A stretch of 64,000 bases of DNA from contig NC_069124.1 in assembly GCF_026914265.1 (NCBI RefSeq), forward strand, positions 92,079,066-92,143,065, read 5' to 3'. Under the pieces are notes generated by a model that did not search any database, was not told where the DNA came from, and was given only the letters and a program-made list of their open reading frames with translations. The DNA is from Mya arenaria. Taxonomy: Eukaryota > Mollusca > Bivalvia > Myida > Myidae. Shown in pieces: positions 12,701-22,528 of the stretch. The position numbers and the translations under genes are program-made. Position 1 is the first letter of the stretch. Each line of letters opens with the position of its first letter.

Positions 12701-15700
12701 ACCTTTGCAACATTTAGCCGAACTACATGTATATTTGTTTTCTTACCATCTTGCTGCGTGCGTGTGTACGCGTGATCACGTGCGTGTATTTGTGCGAGTG
12801 TTCGTGTGTAAGTGTGGGAGTGTGTACATATGTGTCAAAATAAATGCACCACGTTTAATCTCAAAGAATGCCATGGATATATCTTAATGTTCTTTCCAAA
12901 TGGGCTGTTTCCATGATATCGGAATCCTGCGCAATTTCATTAACATGCATTTTACTGATTTGTTTTACAACCCAGGTGTTTGACGGGATAATAGTTGTGT
13001 GTAGCCTGGGAGCGGAGGCGGTACTGTTTGTACTGCATGACCAGCTTCTTTGCTACCACGTGGCGGTGGAGGCGGCCGCGCTCCTCGTGTTGCTGCGTCT
13101 CTGGAGGCTGCCACGCACATGCAACAGTAAGTTTTGTGTGGCGACATCTTCTTCACAGGAAATTTAATATATACATGTACATGATTTTCAGGCCAATCTA
13201 TATTAAAAAGGGACTCACTCGTGTTTTTGTAATATATACTTTTTATGACGAAATAAGGTGTGGCAAATCATTAGGAGTGTAAAAAGTTAAGATTTTACTA
13301 AACACCAATTTAATTATGATACCAAAAGCCATTAGGAAATGTTGATATTTGCTCGAATATCTTCTTTTTTCATCAAAACAATTTTCATCGGCGTTTATAA
13401 AGTTATCAATGTATTGTTTATGGGTCAAAATATCCATCTAATGTGGTTCGCAGCTCTTTAAAAACAAATTACTTTTTGATACTTTAACTGTGTTTTGTTT
13501 ACTGTAATTTCGATATAATATTAATTTCAGATGCATTACCGGGATAACTAAATTTTGGTCCAAAAACATGAGCGAGTCCCATTAAGGATTTTTTTTTAAT
13601 TTCATACTGTATTTTCCTTGATTGAATGGCTAACTATTGAATGATGAGTTTATTCACATTTAATCGAAGCGGATCACAATATTAACATCGTGATTCACTT
13701 TAATGAGTGATGCACGCGACATGAACAATAACATCAATATCCGGCCAGGCGGCTCTGGCTCAGTCTTCCAGCACCGCATTGTTTCAAATGACAATGGTAT
13801 TGCCTTTCGTATCATAAATCGTCAATAATTCTATAGAATTACAGGTGGTATCTATGGTGATAAGGTTTCTCAGCAATAGCGACCTAGTGTCTCTGACTGT
13901 TTTCTTGTTCCTGTTTAGCAAATGAAAATCATTGATTAAACTCATTTTATCACGTGGTATATTAAAACAATATACTGCCACTATGTATTCTCTGCACAAT
14001 ATACTGCTACAATATACCTGCTATACAATATATACTACCACTATATACCTGCTTTACACTATACTGCCACTATATACCTGCTATACACTATACTACCACT
14101 ATATACCTGCTATACACTATACTACCACTATATACCTGTTATACACTATACTACCACTATATACTTGCTATACACTATACTACCACTATATACCTGTTAT
14201 ACACTATACTACCACTATATACCTGTTATACACTATACTGCCACTATATACCTGTTATACACTATACTACCACTATATACTTGCTATACACTATACTGCC
14301 ACTATATACCTGTTATACACTATACTACCACTATATACTTGCTATACACTATACTGCCACTATATACCTGCTATACACTATACTGCCACTATATACCTGC
14401 TATACACTATACTGCCACTATATACCTGCTATACACTATACTGCCACTATATACCTGCTATACACTATACTGCCACTATATACCTGTTATACACTATACT
14501 GCCACTATATACCTGCTATACACTATACTACCACTATATACCTGCTATACACCATACTGCCACTATATACCTGCTATACACTATACTGCCACTATATACC
14601 TGTTATACACTATACTGCCACTATATACCTGTTATACACCATACTACCACTATATACTTGCTATACACTATACTGCCACTATATACCTGCTATACACTAT
14701 ACTGCCGCTATATACCTGCTATACACTATACTGCCACTATATACCTGCTATACACTATACTACCACTATATACCTGCTATACACCATACTGCCACTATAT
14801 ACCTGTTATACACTATACTGCCACTATATACCTGCTATACACTATACTGCCACTATATACCTGCTATACACTATACTGCCACTATATACCTGCTATACAC
14901 TATACTGCCACTATATACCTGCTATACACCATACTGCCACTATATACCTGCTATACACTATACTGCCACTATATACGTGCTATACACTATACTGCCACTA
15001 TATACCTGCTATACAATATACTGCCACTATATACCTGCTATACACTATACTGCCACTATATACCTGCTATACAGTATACTACCACTATATACCTGCTATA
15101 CACTATACTGCCACTATATACCTGCTATACACTATACTGCCACTATATACCTGCTATACACTATACTACCACTATATACCTGTTATACACTATACTGTCA
15201 CTATATACCTGTTATACACTATACTGCCACTATATACCTGCTATACACTATACTGCCACTTTATACCTGCTATACACTATACTGCCACTATATACCTGTT
15301 ATGCACTATACTGCCACTATATACCTGCTATACACTATACTGCCACTATATACATATTCTACAATATACTGCCACGTGTTCCTTGCTTCTATTTCAGTCC
15401 GGAAGGAGCGTGACGTGTCGCGACTGGAGCAGGAGATGAAGTACCTTCGGCAGACGAAAATCGATGCGGACCTGAAGTGCCGCAAATCGGAGGAAATCAA
15501 CAACATGCAGGTCATGGAGCTGCGCGACCTCCGTGAGCTCCTGAAGGAAAGGGGTAGTTGATTATTTTTATCCCAATGATGACTTAACTTTTGATCTCAA
15601 GAAATTCAGTGTGCGATCATAAAGAATGAACGTATTTTTAATTAAATAAGTGTTAAGGATAAAATATAAAGAGAACCTGTTTGTTTCATTGGGATTTTTC

Positions 15701-17584
15701 GTTCGGTGCTCACTCGATAAACTGAATTTGATAACACACTGAGCCTCTATAATATCCATTCATTATTCACTCTATATGTTTTATGTAATTTGGAACTTAT
15801 CGAATGTACTTAATCCAAATACATTGTGTCATTCGTTTTGTCTGTGCTAAAATCGAATAAAATGCTTTAGTAACATTTTGTTTTTCATTTTGATTTAACA
15901 CGTACAGTTATTTCAGTGTCAGTCAGTTCTTTAAACGAAACCTACACCATTCTGATTGCAAACTTAAATTCCATTCCTGATGTCCATGTGTCCAACAGTA
16001 TGATTTATTCGACTCTTTTTCAGAACTTACTCCTAACGGTCAGAGCCGAACACCAAATGGGATTACAGTAAATAAAGTATTAACTACATCTGAAGATGAC
16101 ATTGACGGTGTAAGACAACGTGAAGCACTTAACCAGTTAACTGACTCTCAAACTGGTTATGAAAGTGATTTAGCCAGAAATGACTCTGACTCAAAAAATA
16201 GCAAGGCGGCGGACTCTGGTATTGAGGTGAAGGATTCTTTCAATGAACAAGATACTAAACAAAATTTGACATCGAAAAATCCTCGACAGAGTGGCAAGCG
16301 TTTCCGTAAGCGGTCGGCGGCGGCGGAAGTTGGCGAAGGGAACGACGACGTGTTCGACAGTGACGGGTCGGAGGGCACTGCAGACAGGGCGGGCCTCCTG
16401 CAGGAAGTGACTGTGCAGATTGAGGAGGCGACCCGGCAGAACCAGCTACCTTCCATATCCAGGGACCTTGCGCCAGAGGAAAGCCCAGTCGTCGTGAGGA
16501 GACGTGAGTCCTGTCTGTTTGTACATAAATTACATGTGTAGCACCCTATTTTGAATGAGGCGTTTTGGTAGTGACTACCCAAAACGTGTAACACCCGACG
16601 ATTATTTGTATGTTATTACTAGTTACAGTGAATATGAAATCACTGACCGAATAAGGTATCAGTAATTTAACTATCGCTCTACATGTCTCTCATCATTATT
16701 GACGATGAAAGCATTCTTTAAAAAACGATAAGAAAATATATTGCAATCAGAGTTGTCAGAGCTGTAAATATGTTCCGTTGCACGTTCCGTACCCTTCCGA
16801 CTACCAACACTCGTCGCTATCAAAATACGGCGTCACAAAGCTAGCATGTATATGTATGTTCTTTGGTTCCTTTCCTTCAGTTTCGTTTCTATTCTAGGCA
16901 TGGGTCTGTATATTCGTTCTTGGTTGTTGACTTCTATCTTGTAACTTTATCTAAGTTTAAGACGTAAAACTGTTTATGACTTAACTATCTTAAAAGAGGT
17001 AAGATAAGATTGGTTTCATTCAATGCAGGCAAGTCGAGCTTTGAGGGCACGTATTTCGATAACCGGGGTTACGCGGGTGAGGACGACGATGACGTCACGG
17101 ATTTAGACGGTTCCCGAACGTACAAAAGCGCCGTGAGTTGTCATACATCACCAATGTGGCATCAATACTTATTGATCAATATGTTCTGTTCTTAAACATT
17201 CGAGCTATTTCATTTCTTTCTGTCATTTATGTTCATGTTTTCTCCACTAAGACTGTCATGTAGTTGTGTCGTTTAGTTATCTGATGTGTTCACTGGTTTG
17301 CATTCTCTTTAATTCAGACATTTTTATTGCAAAGTTTTGAGAATCATTCGCCAACCGAATTACATACATCGGTCCATACTATATTCAAGTTGTTTTATTG
17401 AATTAATGACAAAAGCAAGTGTGTTATTGCATGTACCAGTTCATGATGTTCGCATCGCAGCGTGAGCTTGTTGACGGGCATTTTAGGAAAGGGTAAAATT
17501 GTATCCACGAAGCAGCAGACTGACGATGTTTAAATATCCCTTGCATTTTCGTTTCAGGAGGGGATTCCTATGACGGATTTGTGA
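9785..17584 (+). CDS. Voltage-sensor-domain protein of the Hv1 proton channel / TMEM266 group
   Basis: Eight exons join in phase with GT-AG borders: 9785-9903 (S1), 10146-10348 (S1-S2 loop and S2), 10991-11044 (S2-S3), 12976-13126 (S3-S4), 15398-15553 (coiled coil), 16024-16503, 17029-17132 and 17558-17584 with stop TGA. The 5' end is uncertain. S4 reads RLWRLPRTCN, an exact fit to the Hv1 signature RxWRxxRxxN. S2 ends FFIE|IIGR, so human E153 is kept and K157 is Arg. S3 has VFDG, matching D174, and Glu at the D185 position. S1 aligns without gaps (FLHALMSAVEIL against VLDALLVLAELIL), keeping E119, but D112 is His (codon 9852-9854) and D123 is His. The S1-S2 loop is long and Ser/Thr-rich with an NLS glycosylation sequon. 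After S4 a coiled coil (RLEQEMKYLRQ...LRELLKER) suggests dimerisation, as in Hv1. A roughly 200-residue polar, acidic tail follows that Hv1 lacks but TMEM266 resembles in length. Family knowledge: Hv1 conducts protons across the plasma or phagosomal membrane, whereas TMEM266 is a voltage sensor without proven proton conduction. Which applies here is unknown. An AATAAA lies near 18237. Confidence 0.88.
10402..10721. mobile_element. MITE-like element with imperfect terminal inverted repeats
   Basis: It begins AAAGCTGCACTCTC and ends GAGAGTGCAGGTTTT, which are imperfect inverted copies. Subterminal TTGTCAGTTTTGACA and GTTGTCAAAAC are also inverted. It has no coding capacity and lies in an intron of the Hv1-like gene. 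A related terminus appears in inverted form at 38500-38530. Confidence 0.6.
11257..12066. repeat. Minisatellite, 41-bp unit
   Basis: About 19 head-to-tail copies of a 41-bp unit containing ATCGACCCGTGCCTTAGTCG and TTAACGTAGTAATCT. Some copies carry a short internal duplication (CGTACCGTGCCTTAGT). It lies in the intron between the S2-S3 exon and the S3-S4 exon of the Hv1-like gene. Confidence 0.92.
13210..13580. mobile_element. Short TIR element (MITE), possible TTAA target
   Basis: The left end GGGACTCACTCGTGTTTTT and the inverted right end GGGACTCGCTCATGTTTTT form 19-bp terminal repeats with two differences. TTAA lies within three bases of the left end and one base of the right end, as in piggyBac- or Kolobok-derived MITEs. 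The interior is non-coding. A related right end (ACATGAGCGAGTAC) occurs near 42483-42500. Confidence 0.6.
13960..15375. repeat. Minisatellite, 29-bp unit
   Basis: About 46 copies of a 29-bp unit (CTATACACTATACTGCCACT followed by ATATACCTG). Variation is mostly at two sites, TGCC/TACC and GCTATA/GTTATA. Because 29 is not a multiple of 3 and the unit lacks forward stops, all three plus-strand frames stay open as a 29-residue repeat, giving false long ORFs of over 400 codons. It sits in the intron between the S4 exon and the coiled-coil exon of the Hv1-like gene. Confidence 0.95.
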
Positions 17585-19301
17585 CGAGACTTTGAACTTG
17601 CATCCGGTCAAGTGTTGGTGTTGTTGTGCACGTAATTCAGCCCCTCAGAATTGCAGACATTGTACCTCTACTTACAGTGATTCATAAACGGACATGTTGA
17701 AAAGAAACATTATGGTATTTTATGGGGCATCTTGTTTGGTCCTGCATGGTTATTTAAACGCATTACTTGCTTACAAAGTGTATTATTAAACATATCTGTT
17801 GACGAATATGCCGTGAGTTTGGTGTGGAAATGCTCGATACAACATATCGACGCGACAGTCTGCGCGCTGACGACCATGGAAACCTAGTCCATGGCTACTG
17901 GTCGTTCAAGACATGGTGCCATACCACTATATGTTAGTAGTAAAAAAAGTCATCTAGTCCATTGTAACTTGTATATGCTGGGTAAAGTGTCCAGCATTAG
18001 CTACATGTGCATTGTCGTTGTCGTTAGTTACGGTGCATTTTCGATATGAATATAAATATTATGATTGTGATAATAAGTCAACATAAATGTCGTATATATA
18101 ATACAGACAGCTGGTCTGTCTGTTTCTTTATGTAGAAGTTCTGAGCTGTGAAAACACGGACCTATATAGTGTTAATACCATTATTCATTTTTTTCTATGA
18201 TAAGTTGTTACAAAATGTCGTATTATGTAATTATTATAAATAAATAATATTTATAATTAATTGTTCGTAGTGTTTAGTTCACCTGTGCATAGAGTTTAAT
18301 TAGTGTGCAAAGTCATTGAATTTCGTCCATAGCAATTAACTATTGATTCCCTTAAAACGACATATTCTTGGTAACTCTTGGACAGTTTAATATCTTCATT
18401 TATTTCGAGGACTGGCATATCCCATACAGTAACCATAAAAGAAAGTGGAGCTTTTGAGTTTTTTCATACAATCGTGAAAATTGTATTTATTTGAATTAAA
18501 TAAAAACAAAGTATGGCGGTACCACATTGATAATGCATTTTATCATAGGAAATGACATTTAAGATATAAAACGTTAAATATGGCTTTACTTGTTTTACAA
18601 ATAATGGTATCGGACACAATTATTTTCCAGATTTCTTAATAATAATTTGTTTTATATGACTCGTTTTATTTTAAGTTTTAAGGGTCAGACATCTAACATA
18701 ATAATACTGTGTAACATGTGAACAAAATGTGACTTAGTAGTTAATAATTATTGAAAAATGTGACAAATATATGCTCTAATTCGTCGAATGGTTCTGGTAA
18801 CGCTACTGAAAGAACGATGTCAAACTTGGATTTTCAAAATTCCGGCTGTTCAAGATGCTGTTAAGATTTAGATCATAAAAGAAATCAGATAACTATTTTT
18901 TAGCAAATTTAAATAAAAAATGCCAACATGAAAACTGTGAACGAGTTCCTTTTATTAATTAATTCTAGTATTCATGACATTGAATATCACTGAAAGGGGA
19001 AATAACCGCTGTGTAGATTTTGCGTTTTGCCATATTTTCCCTTTCATTTAGTTTTTCGTTCGGTTACAATCTGTCAAAACAAAGGGAAACTATCTTGGAT
19101 GACTGTACACATAGACACCAAAATATGTAGTAAAATATTGATTACTCATCTGTTTGATTGACTAAGCTCCAACAAGGTTTGTAAAAATTCATTATTTAGA
19201 TATCTTCACAACATTTTGCAAGGCGTTATAAGGAAGCACAGTATTTCACTGTGTACTAATTGGCTTATTTCGGATATGACTGCTTTCGGATAAGAGATGT
19301 T
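17585..19301. other. 3' UTR and intergenic sequence
   Basis: Downstream of the Hv1-like stop codon. It has an AATAAA near 18237, is AT-rich, and holds no further gene or clear repeat that I can support. Confidence 0.5.
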
Positions 19302-20815
19302 CAGTACACTCCACGCGGAACTACCACTTTCCGTTTTCCTCGGCGGATTTTGGTCATCGCGGACACGACATCCAATTGATCATAATCCTCTTTCCTCGGC
19401 GTTTTTACTCATTCACCCACCAAGGCTGATCAGTGGACCGTATAATTACAATCGCCGCGTTACTCGGAGGTAAAAACACCGTGAAACTCGGAGGAAAACC
19501 GATAAGAATCTCCCACTGTATCTAATTTGTTTAATTTATTTGATAATTTTTGCTACACCCGTAATTGTTTATAAAAATAATTTATTTCGCATACCTAATT
19601 TTCGAACACCCAAAGGACATCAATTGTAACTTTCACACCAAGTTTCACAGACGAAGATTATTGATTTTCATCTTTTATCCTGGCTAGATTACATACCGTA
19701 TAGTACACCACTGTGACATGTTAATTAGTAAATACCCATCTTAAACGATGTATTACATGTAGAAAGAGAAAGTGTGAAATATTTATTGGAGGATTAAATA
19801 AACAACAAGGGCAATCATGGGATTAAGAAAACAAAGACATAACATTTTTGTAAAACGATCTGCCAATAAACTTTAAAACTTATACCACACTTATAGACTG
19901 TATGAAGCAATTATGTACAGTTATACTTATTGAATCATCAATAAAAGTCAACACATTCAATGATATAGGTAACAAATTAATGTGATGAATTAAAGTTGGA
20001 AATGCAATACTCCAGTTACATTCGAAAACACCACTCAGACACATTAATCCTGCATAACAATATACATGCTCTCCATGAGATCCTCGTGGGTAAAACTGTG
20101 AGTTATGTGACGTCACACAGAGTGACTGTTTGATCTAAAGCTGATAGAATGTGTTATTCATTTCAATGCATGTATAAAATGGTGTTTAATGGAATTTTAA
20201 TCAACTTGATGAAGGATTTACTCTTATATGCGTTATAAATGAGTTTAGAACCATTGATAAGTACGGATACATTAATAAGTCAGGTAAAATGCAAATTAGG
20301 AAAAAAAGACCGAAAAATATTCACACTTACAAAGTTGTCAACACCTTCATTACTCCAATCTAATTTAAGTTCTCAACACCTTAATATATTAAGAGAAGGA
20401 TGACAATAACAAACACAAACGCACGCTATGGTATATCTTTCAATTACATAATGTGAAAAACAACAGTTGTTAGACGATGCTGATGAAAATTGATATGGAA
20501 ATTTTCGATAATTGTTTTTAAAAAGAAACTTACTGTACTTTGAAAAAATAATTATCTAATTATTCAATACTGTTTTAACAGAAGCAATGTTCTGTAGTAG
20601 CTATGCACAACACGCGGAGTTCCGCGATTAGGTCAATAAATCGATTGGATCACCGGCGCTACCGGCAATAAAACCCTCCATAGGAAACGATTAACTCGGT
20701 GCAACTCGGCGAAATTTAGCGAGGAAAAAGGTTGCGTACTCGGCGGAAATCCGCGATAAATTAAAAACGCCTCCGAGTCACCGAGGAAAGTGGTCGTTCC
20801 GCGTGGAGTGTACTG
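19302..20815. mobile_element. Non-autonomous DNA transposon with perfect 20-bp TIRs
   Basis: The left end CAGTACACTCCACGCGGAAC and the right end are perfect inverted copies over 20 bp, then continue imperfectly (TACCACTTTCC against GACCACTTTCC). Roughly 200 bp inside each end is GC-richer and rich in CTCGG/CCGAG motifs. The middle, about 19500-20580, is AT-rich without a transposase. A TIR starting CAGT is common in Tc1/mariner-like elements, but the flanks (GATGTT left, TATGTA right) do not show a clean target duplication, so the superfamily is open. Confidence 0.75.
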
Positions 20816-20824
20816 TATGTATGT

Positions 20825-21055
20825 ATTTATTTAGACCTTGCGGTCAAGAATAATCGGGAAAAGGCAAGCACCTATTTCTAACGGAGTCCTTTGTCTTTGC
20901 TGATGGACACCACGCAGTAGAGACAGTGGTGTGTGGTGAGATACAACAAGGAAGTCTGGGTGCAATACCCTAGTTCTTTTTTCGAAGAGACTCCTTGGTT
21001 CTTTTATGTGCTCAGTGTAAAGCACCTATATACCCTTTAAATGGCAAGCACCAGG
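20825..21055 (-). repeat. Unclassified interspersed repeat fragment
   Basis: A block with motifs such as ACCTTGCGGTCAAGAATAAT and GTGCTCAGTGTAAAGCACCT has the look of the 3' end of a dispersed element. The minus strand has a short open frame of 64 codons without recognisable motifs. Assignment is uncertain. Confidence 0.3.
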
Positions 21056-21156
21056 CAAGGTAGAAAGTGTATTATTTATTCATTAATCAATTCAATATTT
21101 ATTGATAGTCTGCAACCATGAACAATAGTAAAACATAAGCTATGTTTAATAAAGTA

Positions 21157-21250
21157 AACCTGGGAGGAAAAGTGTGCCCAGTGTGGGGCTTGAATGTACG
21201 ACCACTAGAAGACTAGCACGGCTCTCTTACCAACTGAGCTAACTGGGCGA
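21157..21250 (-). repeat. tRNA-derived SINE (or degenerate tRNA)
   Basis: The minus strand reads GCCCAGTTAGCTCAGTTGGT (A-box like) with a B-box-like ACATTCAAGCC and a complementary ACTGGGC end. The acceptor stem pairs but the T-stem does not, so a functional tRNA is unlikely. The trailing TTTCCTCCCAGGTTTAC recurs at 21350, which supports a SINE family. Confidence 0.55.
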
Positions 21251-21344
21251 CTGGTTCCTACCCACACACACTATACTCCTCCCCTATTATACCCCTCCCT
21301 CTTTTAGCCAATGGAGCCACTCCATTCTTTTACTGCTGCCACCA

Positions 21345-21400
21345 TTAAAGTAAACCTGGGAAGAAAAATGCGCCCGTTGTGGGTCTCGAAACCCACAACC
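21345..21400 (-). repeat. Second tRNA-SINE 3' fragment
   Basis: On the minus strand GTGGGTTTCGAGACCCAC forms a paired T-arm with a good B box, followed by AACGGGCGC and the same TTCCCAGGTTTAC tail as the copy at 21157-21250. Confidence 0.5.
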
Positions 21401-21484
21401 GCTGTAACACAACATATAAATCAGTCAAGAGCAACAGCCTCACTGTTGAGTTAGCTTTTATAGTAATGTGGTTAGCATGTACTG

Positions 21485-21546
21485 CATAGGTGCAAAGTTA
21501 AGCAATGTGTTTGGGAGTTACTATTTGGATGGGTGACAGGCCTAGC
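21485..21546 (+). repeat. 5S rRNA-derived sequence (pseudogene or 5S-type SINE)
   Basis: AAGTTAAGCAATGTGTTTGG, then GAGTTACTATTTGGATGGGTGAC, follows the 3' half of eukaryotic 5S rRNA (AAGCTAAGCAG...GGTTAGTACTTGGATGGGAGACC), including the internal promoter region. The 5' half is not recognisable, so it is a fragment. Confidence 0.6.
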
Positions 21547-21795
21547 TACTACATGACACCACTGTCATGATGTTTGTGCTTTTACCTAGCCCAGATGAGC
21601 AGATGTTGTCTTATAAATATCCATATACAGCTTCGTGGTATTTGCGGGAAACTATTAAAACCCTTAGACCTGTCAATCCATTCATTGTCTTCATTTATGT
21701 TTTTATTATTAAAAATATTCTTTTCGAAACCAACTTTCTACTCGAGTTTTAACTTAAAACTTTGCTTTTGATATTATAAATATATACCATTATCC

Positions 21796-22126
21796 TGTGC
21801 TCCAGCCAGGATTTGAAAAGGGCAGGGTGCTAGGTTAAAAAGGGCACTTTCAATGAGCCTTGATCAGGCACTTGCAAGGGCCAATGTTGAATTCTTATTG
21901 TGTATTTGTTGTAAATACTTTCAATCCTAATAGTTAGTTATGAATACCTTAGCTGTTTTCTTTAATTTAGTGTCAAAACTATTTATATTTATTATTTTCA
22001 TACTTATTTCTGAAAATTGACTCTGTCAAACAAAAGGGCACAGCAGGGTGTAGTAAAGGGCAGCAGGGTGCTGGAAAAGGGCAGCGGGGTGCCCCACCCT
22101 GCTATTTAGGCCTAGCTGAAGCACTG
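21796..22126. mobile_element. MITE-like inverted-repeat element
   Basis: The left end TGTGCTCCAGCCAGGATTT and the inverted right end AGTGCTTCAGCTAGGCCTAAA are related. Both ends carry repeats of AAGGGCAGGGTGC-like sequence. There is no coding capacity. Confidence 0.5.
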
Positions 22127-22528
22127 TAAATTATCTTCAATGCAGTATTTCAGTGTTTTTTTGTCCTTTTGTGGGCAGAAATTGGGCCCCATTCCCCTTC
22201 TGAATATACTGTAGTTTTCCTCTACCCAGGTAAAAAAAAAAAATTCCAGGAGCATTACCCATTTACATTAAGCAAAAATTAAGTGCAATTCATGAATATG
22301 TTTATTGGTTTGTTGAATAAAAGGTTTGAACATTATGTGAATCATGTTAGTGTTTATCCCCTTTTTGCGGAAACGTTTATTTTCCCCTATCAAAGGGTCA
22401 AGCCACCATTCCCTTAAAAGTTGAAAAAAACACTGTACTCGACTAAAATCTGTGAGAAGACATTTTGACGAGGTTGCTTAGTAAAAGCTTGCAAGAAAGA
22501 CTGATTATATTTCAGAGAATAATTAAAA

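Noticed and set aside
12705-12887. 60-codon ORF rich in Val and Cys
   Set aside because: Translation of a GT-rich low-complexity tract in an intron.
13932-15439. Very long plus-strand ORFs of about 420-490 codons rich in Tyr, Cys and Thr
   Set aside because: They are translations of the 29-bp minisatellite in three frames, and the true coding exon starts only at 15398.
21157-21250. Functional tRNA gene
   Set aside because: A and B boxes are visible but the T-stem does not pair and the tail is shared with another copy, so a SINE is more likely.
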